Assembly: GCA_036346225.1 (NCBI GenBank)
Contig: JARFIW010000453.1
Coordinates: forward strand, 5,580,001 to 5,644,000
Source: Platerodrilus igneus
Taxonomy: Eukaryota > Arthropoda > Insecta > Coleoptera > Lycidae
Direction: 5' to 3'
Length of the DNA stretch: 64,000 nt
The position numbers and the translations under genes are program-made. Below the pieces are notes generated by a model. It was not told where the DNA came from. It worked only from the letters and a program-made list of their open reading frames with translations, and did no database searches. Shown one piece after another: positions 44,350 through 54,768 of the stretch (positions are counted from its first letter, which is position 1; each line of letters starts with the position of its first letter).

Positions 44350-47300
44350 CCTCAAATTATTCGTGCTCTAGTAGACACTGGGAGTCAAATTTCATTTATT
44401 ACGGAGTCTTGTCGTAAGTCTATTGGTATATCGTCTCGTCCTTCTTCGATTCCTATTTCTGGTTTGGGCCAGACTTCACACCAAACGTTAGGTGTGATAT
44501 CTGGAACAATTCGTTCCATTCAGGAATATGATTCAGTCCCCACGGACAACAATTTGAAAATAAACTTAATGGTTTTGCCGTCTATTTGCGGTAATCTTCC
44601 AAACAAGTATATTCAATCGTATTGGTCTCATTTGGAAAACATAAAACTCGCAGATGAAAACTGGAGACATCCTTCTCCAGTACAAATGTTATTGGGCTCT
44701 GATGTTGCCAGTCGTATTTTGCTCGATGGGAAAATTGATGGCAAAGAAATTTCGCCTGTTGCTGTCAACACCATATTTGGTTACATGGTATTTGGTACTG
44801 TCGATCCCATCTCAACCAATGTTATTCATTCGTTCTTTGTATCTATCGACCCTTGTATGGATATTGATCTTAAACATTTTTGGGAGCTTGACGACATTCC
44901 ATCGAAGAGTTTGTCGTCCCCAGAAGATGATCTTGCTCAACAATCTTTTGATAACTCGTTGCATCGGTTACCCAATAGTAGATTCGGCGTGAGCCTTCCA
45001 TTTAGAGAAAATGTTCGTGAGTTTCCGGACTCGAAATCTATTGTCATTAAACGTCTATTGTCACTAGAGCGTCGTCTCGAAACTAATCCAGACTTGCGAA
45101 ATTTGTATGTAGATTTCATGCGTGACTATGAAGCATCTGGTCACATGTCGCTTTTATCGACGCCTCCAGCTGACAATAATGCGTATTTTATTCCACACCA
45201 TGCCGTGTTCAAACTAGAAAATAATAAACCTAAATTGAGAATTGTTTTTGACGCTTCGGCTCGAGCTTCGAATGGTATTTCATTGAATGATACCTTACTC
45301 ACTGGACCTAAGCTCCAGAATGATATTGTAAAAATACTTTTGGCATTTCGTATTTCCAAGTTCGTTTTTGTCTGTGACATAAAACAAATGTACAGTCAAA
45401 TATTGATATCAGAAACGGATCGTTCTTATCAATTGATACAATGGCGATGGAATCCTTCAGAACCAATTTCAACATATCAGTTGAACACAATTACATATGG
45501 AGTTTCATCCGCTCCTTTTCTCGCCATTCGCACTATCTTAAAACTAGCTGAACTAGGAGAAAATAGCTATCCATTGGCTGCTCATGCTTTGAGAAATAAT
45601 TTGTATGTTGATGATGTATTGACTGGGTCGTCCACTCTCCAGGCAACTCATGAACTAAAACGTCAACTAATCGAACTACTACGTACTGGCTGCTTCGAAC
45701 TACGCAAATGAGCTAGCAACAGTCCACTACTGTTAGAAGATATTCCTACTGAGTATCAACAAGTAAAACCAAGTTTAGTCGCAAATGATCTTAAGTTTAC
45801 CGTAAAAGTGCTTGGTCTTCAGTGGCACTCGATACCTGATAATTTTTCATTTGAAATGCAGTCTTTAGAAAATCGTCTTTCCAAGCGGATTTTACTTTCG
45901 ACAGTTGCTAGGATTTACGATCCTCTAGGATTTATTACACCAGTTACCTTTTCACTCAAACAACTCATTCAACAATTTTGGGTGCTGGGGTTGGATTGGG
46001 ATGATCCTCCTTCTGAATCTATTGTCATATTTTGGAAAAAATTTGTTGCTGAATTTCCAAATATTGATTCAATTCAAATTCCTCGTTATATCCCTATTGA
46101 TGAAGCCTGTAGTATACAACTACATGGTTTTTGTGACGCGTCCGAGAAAGGATACTCGGCTATTGCATATTTTTGTTTAGTATTTCCGTCAGGAAAAATA
46201 TCTGTTCACTTTGTTATGGCTAGATCAAAGGTCGCCCCTTTGAAATGTCTTTCTATACCCAAGCTAGAACTATGCTACCGTACTTTTGTCTAAATTAGTT
46301 CATTTTGTTAAAACTACTTATTCAAATGTAACCTTTGAAAAAATCTGTTGTTACACTGATTCTTCTGTCGCGCTGACTTAGATTAAGTCGCCTACCTATC
46401 GCTTAAAAATGTTTGTAGCTAACCGTGTTAGTTACATCCAAGAACGCATTTTTCCCGAACAGTGGAGTTACATTAGTTCTTCAAACAACCCATCTGATTG
46501 TGCTACCAGAGGTTTATTTCCTTCGGTATTGCCCGCGCATCCGCTATGGTGGGCAGGTCCTGAATTTTTGTCGTTGTCTGAAGAAAATTGGCCTTTGCCA
46601 AAATTGTTCGTCCCTTCTCTGGAAGCATCGTCTGAGGAGAAACGCCTTACTTTGATTGTTACTGTAGAATTAACTTGGCTGGAAGTCGCATATTGTCTGA
46701 GAATCTTTAATGTTAGAAAAGCTACCATCAATTCGCTATTTTTATCGTCGATGGAGCTTCACACTGCTCTTATGATTATTGTCAAGGTGGTCCAATTTAG
46801 TTCACTTAAAGTTGAAATCGAAGCCGTTCGTCAAGGTGAGCCTTTGCCTAAACATCTGCAACGTCTAGGCTTATTTCTTGATTCGAATGACATTTTAAGA
46901 GTAGGCGGGAGACTGATTCATTCCAATCTTCCAGATTCCGCAAAACATCCAGCGGTATTACCCAATAAACACCGTATAACAGATTTGTTAATTAAGCAAG
47001 TGCACACACAAAATTTACATTCGGGAGTAAACACAACGATGTACTTGCTTCAAGAACGATTTTGGATCATCTCATCTCTGCGCGCAGTTCGTAGAATACT
47101 GTCTGAATGTTATTATTGTTATCGTCTTCGCCCTATTCCTGTCAATCCAGTTATGGGTGAATTGCCGTCATTTCGTGTTTCTCAAGCCAAGGCTTTTAGT
47201 TCCGTCGGCATCGATTTTGCCGGCCCTTTTACGATTAACATGCATCGTGCAAGAGGCACCAAGACTTGCAAGGCATATCTTTGTGCGATTGTTTGTTTCG

Positions 47301-48079
47301 CCACTAAGGCTCTTCATTTGGAAGTCGTATCAGACTTGTCGACTGATGCCTTTATCGCTTGCCTTCGTCGTTTTATTGCTCGTCGTGGTCGGTGTCAACA
47401 CATTTTCAGCGACTGCGGCACAAATTTCGTCGGCGCTAGTCGTCAACTTTTAAAGGATTTCCGACACTGTGCAGAATCGTTAGCCATTTCGTGGCATTTT
47501 AACCCCCCGTCTACCCCTCACTTCGGAGGTATTTGGGAAAGCGCCGTTAAATCGGTGAAAACTCACTTATTTCGTGTTGTTGGAAACCAAGTGCTCACGT
47601 ACGAGGAGTTTTATACCTTAATCACTCAGATTGAAGCATTGTTGAATTCAAGACCCTTGTGCAGCATAAGTTCGGATCCCAATGATCTTTCGTCACTGAC
47701 ACCAGGTCACTTTCTAACTTTAGAGCCCTTGACAGCACCTCCGGACCCAGACTTGTCTCATTTGAAAATCTCTAGACTCTCTCGTTGGCAGTTGATTCAA
47801 GCTATGCATCAAAGTTTTTGGGTTCGATGGCACAATGAGTATTTACACCAATTGTATAAACGTGGTCGGTGGTACAAGTCCAAGAGACTCGACGGCGTTG
47901 ACATTGGTACTTTAGTGCTCATCAAAGAAGAGGGTGTTCCTCCTTTAAATTGGAAACTCGCCAGAATTGTAGAGCTTCATCCTGGAAGCGATGGAGTACC
48001 TCGTGTAGCCACCGTAAAAACTTCACGAGGGAATTTGAAAAGACCAATGGTCAAATTATGCCCATTGCCGTCTCAATAA
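44350..48079 (+). pseudogene. BEL/Pao pol: protease, RT, RNase H, integrase (broken)
   Basis: Protease active site VDTGSQISFI at about 44371-44400. RT includes KLRIVFDASARASNG and the YVDD box at 45604-45615. The frame stops at TGA 45709-45711, where relatives have Trp. RNase H/Pao region is at about 45808-46290 (FCDASEKGYSA, IPKLELC). A frameshift lies at about 46270-46293 and a TAG at 46379-46381, within a YTDSSVALT context where Trp is usual. Integrase has the HHCC region near 46990-47130, Asp in GIDFAGPF at about 47209, Asp in SDCGTNFVGA at about 47409, and Glu in GGIWESAVKSVK at about 47540. DUF5641 reaches the TAA at 48077-48079. Integrase and DUF5641 form a single clean ORF of 556 aa (46409-48079). 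Confidence 0.85.
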
Positions 48080-48229
48080 TAAATATTAATTATTTTAGTG
48101 TTCTTTATTATAGTTTCGTAAGCATTATTATATTTATTTAGTTCTACATACATACAAGACTCGGTCAAAGTTAAATTTTCGTGTTAAGTTTAAAAAAAAA
48201 ATAGCTCAAAGCTATTTTGGTGGGCAGAA
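48080..48229 (+). other. BEL/Pao 3' untranslated part with polypurine tract
   Basis: AT-rich stretch ending GGTGGGCAGAA right before the 3' LTR, the expected site of plus-strand priming. Confidence 0.6.
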
Positions 48230-48623
48230 TGTTTTGTATTGATTAAAACTCAAACTATAGTGGATTTAAATTGTGCAGTGCGCTTGCGCCTCTTAAAATA
48301 AAACGCGTACGAAAGTGGTTTTGTGACGTTTATCGAGGACTCTTCTTTCGACCTAGTAACGGGACGGTTGTGCGTGACAAGCTATACCCAATAAAGTATA
48401 GTGCTTGCAACAGTGCATTCAACTGACTCCCCCAGGGGCATTCCAGCAACATTGAAGAGGACCACACACCAAGGACAATATTTGTGAGTGAATTTATGCC
48501 TTCTGTTTGTTTTTTACATGCATACAACTTTCGCATTTAAAACTCGCGTGTTGTTCTACTTCGCATTACAGTCCACGATTAAAAAGACGCGCCAGCACAT
48601 TTATCTAAATTAATTAATTGATA
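48230..48623 (+). repeat. BEL/Pao 3' LTR
   Basis: 394 bp. It differs from the 5' LTR at one inner base (ATTACAG against ATTATAG) and at the last dinucleotide (GATA against GACA). Confidence 0.92.
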
Positions 48624-49908
48624 GCCGTAATGAGTGTTAGTCAGTCAGTTTTGATCACAGCTTTGATCACGATATGAATACTGATTGAAACTTTGATTAC
48701 AATATGTCCCAGTTTAAAACTTCGAAAGAAGTGATATAAATTACCGTTGATATAAATCGCCCTATTTGATATAAACTAATTATAGAGCTTCGTATACAAT
48801 TAATAATTAGTGGTTGGATAGTTAATTGTAGTGCTTCGACATTAAGTTAATTAAAAAGATATCATCGTAGTATTAAGAAGATAATACGTGTACTATTAGC
48901 GATTAACTGGAAGTAAATTGTGGTAAAAACATTCAGAAATTTCCATTTAAACTGCCAGTTGTTGAAAGGCTTGTATAATCGGTTTGATAATATTGAATTG
49001 TTGTTTGTGCCAATAGAGTTTTGTTACAATAGCTTTTTGTTCGATTTGAAGGATTTAGCTGCGCAATTTCTAATTACATATGATAATCTGAAAAATTCAA
49101 ATGCGACGTCGTTAGAATAACGAGTGTTTCTGTTTCATTTTGATAACAGCAAACAAGATTTATTTAAAACATTTTACTCCCAGAAGACCAGCATAATCAA
49201 TTTGAAAGAAGGACGAACGAAAACCAGAATCACTATCAATGAGTTGAAACAACTGTAACATTGCAAAACAGAGGCAGCAACTACAAACCTAGTGCAATTG
49301 CTAGAAGAAAATGTAAAACTAAAATTTTATGTATTTTTCTATAAAGCTTGATGATTTATAGTATAACAATATCATATTTTTGATGTTTGAATTAAAAAAC
49401 TAAGGTAAAGGTGTTTTTTTCAATAAAGTGTTGTTTTTTTATTAAATTATAAAATCGTTGTTTCTGTATGCATTTACTAACCATTATTATTGTGTTTGTG
49501 ATAAAATTATCTATGTGGAGTACAATATACTTTTCTGGAAGATCGTCATAACTTAAAAGAGAAATGGAAAATTTATCTTTGTGGTTTTTTTATAATTGTC
49601 ATCAAGACCAACATTATTGATAGGATATAAAATAAACACTAATGTCTATTGCCAAAAGCGATTTGAAAAGTTTAAAAATTTATGATCATGGCAAATCGTG
49701 TAGAAAACAAGAAACTTTTAAAGAGTTGTCCTGGAAAATTAATTTTTTTTAGTTGTGTCACTATTCATGTACGACTTTGCTGAGGTATGCTGCTTGAGAT
49801 GTCATATAAAATATAAATCGTAAGTTTAACCTTGAAGCTACTTATTCTGCAGGACAATGTTGAATAAATATGTTTTCGAGCGCATTACTCTTGTGATTTC
49901 TACCTGCA
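48624..49908 (+). repeat. LTR-like block copy B, right piece, with 0.8 kb extra
   Basis: Resumes GCCGTAATGAGTGTTAGTC as in copy A and ends TCTACCTGCA near 49908. The stretch 48947-49753 is absent from copy A. It holds a 66-codon ORF (48920-49120, with LKGLYNRFDNIELLF) that I do not recognise and AT-rich sequence. Confidence 0.5.
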
Positions 49909-50323
49909 AAGGGTAAAACTGCTTCCGTCGTACTCGAGTAAAGTGCGTAGTTTGTTGACAGAAGCATCTAGTATTCTTATCACGGATCGAAATACTATTA
50001 TCAGTACAATTATCAAATATAAATTTTAGAAAGTTGTTCCATTTTTTCTAAACATATCCAAAGCTTAACCTCTAAATTACTACGTTCGTTTAGTTGGTCT
50101 TTTGCGTTCTTTCGGCACCTACAACTAGGCAAACCTAACAGAAGTGATTGGAAGAAGCTTGCTTACATTTTCATTGTACCTCAGGTAGTTCTTAAAATAA
50201 AACTAGACTTGAGGCGCCGCAGAATCTTTATCTATAGGGTTGTTAAACTCAGAGTTGAGTGATGTCAAATATGATTTATTGCAGTACAAGCTTTGTGGGT
50301 GGCGATCCTTCAAAGACAAAATG
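49909..50323. repeat. Flank shared by copies A and B
   Basis: Matches 28841-28960 plus 30841-31142. Contains the empty mariner site at 50018-50019. Confidence 0.75.
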
Positions 50324-50792
50324 GAAAATTGACAGATTAGATATTACTACTTCTATTGTTAAGATAAATTTCATGCGTAATCCTTGTTACCAACCAACTC
50401 TCGACTGCACAATTATTTTAAATTTTGTATTAGTTTTTAAGGTTTAGTAACGGAAAAAATATTTTAAAAAGTTTCTATTAAAAAGGCGCATTTGTTCAGA
50501 AAATTTAACCGTTGCCTCTATGCTACATTGAACATTAACGCTAGCTGATTGTAAAGAGGTTACGTTAGTTTAGATACCAAGAAGTTAAGAAAGTAAACGC
50601 TAATTTGGAATAGATAAAATAATTACGCACGTACCCTGTAGACTAGGATTTCACGAATAGTTGTTACAGGCGAATGAAGCGTTAAATTATTAAATTTGGA
50701 ATTGCCCAAAAAGGGGCGGGAATCCCGTAACAAAATAAAGATGCACCGGCTAACTGCAGTGTTGCGAAAGTGGGTTGCTATAGAAGAAAATG
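50324..50792. other. Spacer without recognised features
   Basis: No ORF or repeat seen. Confidence 0.4.
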
Positions 50793-50995
50793 TGCTACGT
50801 ACCTAGATGTAGCCGGAAGAAAAGTAAATACCAGGCTAACTACCAACCGCGGAGAGTGGGGGAAATCGCCTACATACCAAAAAAGAAATAAAAAAACACA
50901 TTGCCCACGATTATATATTAACACATAAAAATAAATAAAGGATTCTGTACAAACAAGCAAAAAGAAAATAAATTAAGTGTTACTATTTCAAAGCA
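50793..50995 (-). repeat. 3' LTR of the gag-only element
   Basis: 203 bp, with a small insertion (GTGGGGGAAATC region) relative to the other LTR. Confidence 0.75.
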
Positions 50996-51068
50996 AAACG
51001 AAATCGTAACGTCCAAAAATCAAGTCCGAAAAAGAACAAAGTCGGCATAAGAATCTGGGGCGCGAAGA

Positions 51069-51902
51069 CTAGATATTGTGCTTAAGGCGTTTACGCCGCC
51101 AGAAGGTTAACGAAACGAGATCAAGGACATTAGGATTTCGTCGACCAACATCTTCAGGTTCTGAAAGAGCATAGACAAATTTCTGTCTCGTATGGGCAGT
51201 TTTCTGCAAAACAGGGACAGCAGGGAGTATAGTAGTGGTAACACGCGGTGTAGGAGGTAACGAGGGTAGTTTAGGAAACTCGAAACGAGTTAAGGACGAA
51301 AGTTGTTTGTTTTTAGGGTTGGAGGTAAGAAAGTCAAAAAAGGAAACATCATGGGTTGTCAGAATATCCACGGTAGAAAGAGAAAAAGTATTGGCTGTAT
51401 GAGAATCAACCGTACGAAGAGAAACACAACCAGGGCACGCGACAGTTAGGTTAGATAAAAGGACAGAAACAGATAAAATTTCGTCGATGTTAGACAAAGA
51501 ACTAGACGCATCACAGTTAGGACAGAAAACAGCATTGGCTGTAGGAATATCAACCTTAGGAAAAGGAGCAGAATCTGCTAATACTTCAGTAACATTACAT
51601 AAAGAAACAGAATCAGGTAGAACTTCATCAACCTTACAAAAACAAACAGCATCAGGAAGAATTCCAACAGCAGTAGATAAAAGAACATCAGCTAGAAGTT
51701 CATTAACCTTAGCTAAAAGAACAGAAGCAAGTAGAAGTTTGTCAGCATGAGATAAAGAAACACAATCAGAAAGAATTTTGTCAACACCAGAAAGATGAGT
51801 AAGAGCAGGTAACATTTCATCAACGTCCGATAAAAGAGTAGAATCAAGTAAAACTGCATCACTGTTAGACAACGGAGTAGTAACAGACAAACCTTCAGCC
51901 AC
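51069..51902 (-). CDS. 277 aa ORF with a 13-residue tandem repeat, gag-only element
   Basis: Open from ATG 51902 to 51069. I do not recognise the protein. Residues ~10-190 are a chain of about 12 units of ~13 residues with consensus L-[SC]-x-V-D-[EK]-[ILV]-L-[PA]-D-[SC]-V-[SL]. Examples are LSGVDKILSDCVS, FCKVDEVLPDSVS and LCNVTEVLADSAP. The DNA period is 39 bp. The hydrophobic spacing would suit stacked short helices or strands, but no fold is claimed. The C-terminal third is Pro-rich, then basic (WRRKRLKHN). It lies just 3' of the zinc-knuckle ORF and may be the C-terminal half of the same gag, separated by a frame change near 51903-51957. The intact repeat frame suggests protein-level selection or a very young array. 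Confidence 0.6.
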   Translation of the reverse strand: MAEGLSVTTPLSNSDAVLLDSTLLSDVDEMLPALTHLSGVDKILSDCVSLSHADKLLLASVLLAKVNELLADVLLSTAVGILPDAVCFCKVDEVLPDSVSLCNVTEVLADSAPFPKVDIPTANAVFCPNCDASSSLSNIDEILSVSVLLSNLTVACPGCVSLRTVDSHTANTFSLSTVDILTTHDVSFFDFLTSNPKNKQLSSLTRFEFPKLPSLPPTPRVTTTILPAVPVLQKTAHTRQKFVYALSEPEDVGRRNPNVLDLVSLTFWRRKRLKHNI

Positions 51903-51956
51903 AATAGGAACTGATTCCTTAACAATAGCAGATAAGCAGAAGAAATTTGTTTCTTG

Positions 51957-52544
51957 TTAGTAAAGGGTCGGAAGTAAAGGGGCGTGATAGCCGTAAAAAT
52001 CAGTATTACAGTTCAAAGACTCATATGGCTGAAAAGGGTACGAGGTGATGGTAGTAGGGCGAGCAAAAGTAGGTGCAGAAAAAAATGTAAAACTAGAGAC
52101 AGAAGAAATTTTATTCGAAACTGTATTTGCCGAAGAAGGGTATGTTGTGATAATAGTAGCAGAGTGACCTGGATGAGGGACAGAAGAGAACGTAGAGTGA
52201 GAAGCAGAAGAAATTAGGCAGCTAGAGGTGAAGACAGTAATTGAAGTATGATTCGAAGACCTACTAGTAGTACAATGACAGTGTGGATAGTTGCGGCGAG
52301 AAACTCCCTTATATCCGCAACCATAACAATGGAGTACTTGAGGACGAGCACAGCATGTCGAAACATAACCAGGTTTGTTGCAATTAAAGCATATGATTTG
52401 AGGAGTAGAAACAGAATCAGAAAGAAGAACAGTAGAACGCACAGAAGAAGTATCAGATCTACTCGTAGGCGTAGGAGAAACCTTAACAACTTGGTCGTGT
52501 GTAAAGTAAAAGTATTTTTTCAATAGTAGCGGACTTATAAGCAA
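51957..52544 (-). CDS. Gag zinc-knuckle region, gag-only element
   Basis: 195 aa. Contains CFNCNKPGYVSTCC, a CCHC knuckle whose His is Tyr, followed by a second Cys cluster (LHCYGCGYKGVSRRNYPHC). This is the pattern of insect Ty3/gypsy gags (mdg1/412-like). The rest is Ser/Thr-rich. It would bind RNA in a particle. The upstream gag part continues in another frame at 52560-52790. Confidence 0.6.
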   Translation of the reverse strand: MLISPLLLKKYFYFTHDQVVKVSPTPTSRSDTSSVRSTVLLSDSVSTPQIICFNCNKPGYVSTCCARPQVLHCYGCGYKGVSRRNYPHCHCTTSRSSNHTSITVFTSSCLISSASHSTFSSVPHPGHSATIITTYPSSANTVSNKISSVSSFTFFSAPTFARPTTITSYPFQPYESLNCNTDFYGYHAPLLPTLY

Positions 52545-52559
52545 AACCTAGGTGACACG

Positions 52560-52800
52560 ACATTATCGACCAGAATCTTTGCCGGTTCTAATTTCAGAGA
52601 CTTGTCCTTTAACTAACTCTTGTAAGGAGCGGACGGTAGGCAAATGAGCTCTATATAATGGAGCGAGGTTACAGAGCACAATAGATAATCTATCATCCTC
52701 CTTAAAAGAACCGTACCAATCAAACAGGGCCGTCATACACGTGAAACAGTCAGTGATGCTTTCTCATGACTCCTGTTGTCTATTGCAGATACACTCACAC
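52560..52800 (-). pseudogene. Gag core region (broken), gag-only element
   Basis: The minus strand reads CFTCMTALFDWYGSFKEDD, LCNLAPLYRAHLPTV, QELVKGQVSEI. This resembles the conserved C-terminal gag segment of Ty3/gypsy elements. A stop upstream and another before 51957-52544 isolate it. Confidence 0.55.
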
Positions 52801-53529
52801 AGTCTTGTCTCCATATCATTCATTTTGAATACGAATAAAAAAAATTGGAAGAAAGTAACTAAATAAAAACTAATCATAACTCGGCAGAAGCTCAAAAGAA
52901 AAAAAAATTATTGCGAATACAGGACAATCTAAAACAAATCCGAGGAATAAACTTCAGGGACACCAGTGGAAGCGAAACCACAAAATAGAAATTAGAATAG
53001 GGTTGTAGAATAAAAGAGAAATCGGAGAAAGGAACCAATTCTAAACTTGACGGGGAAAACAAAATGTACCGAGAGGGAAGGAAGTAAAAGAAATATCTTG
53101 TGCGCCAACGTTTTCAATGGACTAAGATTATTGGCGAAAACACAAGTCCAATAATCTGAAATTAACCAACCGATAATATTGAGCGATTCGGAAAGAAAAC
53201 AGAACTAAAATTTAAGAAGATCGAATCACATGTGGGGACACCAAAGAGCCGAAAGAAAAAAGGAAATAACAGTTTGACCGTAAAGAAGGGAAAAACAAGT
53301 AGCATCAGGCCGAAAAATGCGGGTAACGTCGAAAATTAGGCAGTATCGACAAACAAAAATTAAGTCAGAAATTAAGCGCAACCAAATCGGAGCCAAAGTT
53401 ACACGAAACAAATTTGGAGCCTAAATTAACGAAAACCAAAATCAAGGCAAACATTACCCAAGACAAAATTCGAGCCAAAAAAATTCACTAAAACAAACTC
53501 GCAGTTCCACGCCAGGGCGTCAGAATTTA
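52801..53529 (-). other. 5' internal part of the gag-only element
   Basis: No intact frame. 53330-53480 contains a loose repeat (AAATTA..AACCAAA, GGAGCC). The primer-binding-like stretch is at 53500-53529. Confidence 0.4.
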
Positions 53530-53720
53530 TGCTACGTACCTAGACGTAGCCGGAAGAAAAGTAAATACCAGGCTAACTACCAACCGCGGAGATTCGCCTA
53601 CATACCAAGAAGAAACTAAAAAACATCGCCCACGAGTATCTATTAACACATAAAAATAAATAAAAGATTCTGTACAAACAAGCAAAAAGAAAATAAATTA
53701 AGTGTTATTATTTCACAGCA
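53530..53720 (-). repeat. 5' LTR of the gag-only element
   Basis: 191 bp, matching 50793-50995. Confidence 0.75.
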
Positions 53721-54455
53721 AACAATTATATTATACGGACAATTTAGGAATTTAGATACGAAGTGCGCATCTCGTATTTACACAAAATAAAATTAATTGG
53801 TATTAAATAAACCCATGGGAGTTTTTGTCAAGCGTTTTTAAAATTTCACCTAATACTTTTTATAAAATAACTAATTAGTAGGAAAGAATTAACGTGCGAG
53901 AGCTTTTGTCAGACATCTTTTAAATCGTACATCGTACCGTTTGCAAAATATACCAATCAGTATAACAGAGTAAGCGTATGTCTGTCCAACATTTTTAACA
54001 AAAGTACCTCACACCTGTAGAGTGATAATATAGCTTAGCAGCAACGAATAATAGTTTTACAATGTCACGCAACTACACCAAACGTTGATACGGAATATGT
54101 CATTGACACACACAAAAGAAAACGAGTTGCATATCTGAAGGTGTTCGGATACTTAGCTTGTAAACCGTCGGGGGTGAGTCAACACAGAAACACCGCGGTA
54201 TTCAGGATCCATTTACCCTGCCATCGTAACTACAGCAGCTGGTCCACGGACAAAAGCAATTGGTCTACATAAAGAAAGAACCGATTTGGCCTCCAGCAAA
54301 AAAAAGCTAAAAAGAGAATCTGATTAGAATGGGTACGCGCGACATGCAAGACACCTCCTAGTTGTCGAACAAAAAAAAACAAACGTGCATTGCTTTTGAA
54401 ATACGGTGACCAATCATGTAGAAAATATTTCGACGCACAAGCTGTAGAATCAAAT
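53721..54455. other. AT-rich stretch without recognised features
   Basis: No ORF or repeat seen. Confidence 0.4.
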
Positions 54456-54755
54456 GGAGGCGGCTCCGTGGCGTAGTGGTATGTGTGTGACTACTACGCC
54501 CTAGGTCCCGGGTTCGAATCCCGACACGGTCCGCTTGAAAAAATGTTAGGCGAGCATTTTTCGCAAAAATACACCCTCGTTCGGATGAGAGGTAAAATGG
54601 AGGTCCCGTGTGTGAGTGTTGTCACGCACGTTAAAAATCCCTACCTTGCTTGGAACAGCAAGGATTCGGCAAAATTCAAAATTTTCCAGGTAAAAAAAAC
54701 TCGCTTCCTGGCCAATGTAGTACCTTCGGGTGGAGCATTGGAAAATCACATTTAA
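54456..54755 (+). mobile_element. tRNA-derived SINE, best full-length copy
   Basis: 300 bp with a perfect 13 bp duplication, TGTAGAATCAAAT (54443-54455 and 54756-54768). A box TGGCGTAGTGG at 54469-54479 and B box GGTTCGAATCC at 54511-54521 fit the RNA polymerase III promoter consensus exactly. The body contains TGAAAAAATGTTAGGCGAGC and TGTTGTCACGCACG. The tail (CCTTCGGGTGGAGCATTGG then AAAATCACATTTA) may be the part borrowed from a partner LINE. It is not a functional tRNA gene. Confidence 0.92.
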
Positions 54756-54768
54756 TGTAGAATCAAAT

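Larger units (their letters stand above)
41945..48623 (+). mobile_element. BEL/Pao LTR retrotransposon
   Basis: 6.68 kb between GCCGT duplications. Two 394 bp LTRs differ at two positions by eye, so the insertion is recent. The internal region has BEL-type gag (DUF1759, three CCHC knuckles), aspartic protease, RT, RNase H, integrase and the C-terminal DUF5641. Despite young LTRs, the coding region has at least three frameshifts and three stops. No envelope-like ORF is seen. Confidence 0.92.
40302..50323. repeat. Duplicated segment, copy B (direct repeat of 26703-31142)
   Basis: Same order as copy A: LINE-2 endonuclease start (minus), LINE-2 3' end (plus), SINE, LTR-like block, then flanking DNA. 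The LTR-like block is interrupted by BEL/Pao at 41945-48623. The mariner site at 50018-50019 is empty. Confidence 0.8.
50793..53720 (-). mobile_element. Gag-only LTR retroelement (non-autonomous)
   Basis: LTRs at 50793-50995 and 53530-53720 (203 and 191 bp; TGCTRTGAAA start and GTACGTAGCA end in minus orientation) are highly similar apart from small gaps. Inside the 5' LTR (right side) the sequence continues TAAATTCTGACGCCCTGGCG, a primer-binding-like stretch. Only a gag-like ORF series is present; there is no RT or integrase. I find no clear target duplication (AAATG against AACAA). Confidence 0.75.

Noticed and set aside
51487..51750. Plus-strand ORF with Lys/Arg/Ser repeats
   Set aside because: Antisense shadow of the 13-residue repeat ORF.
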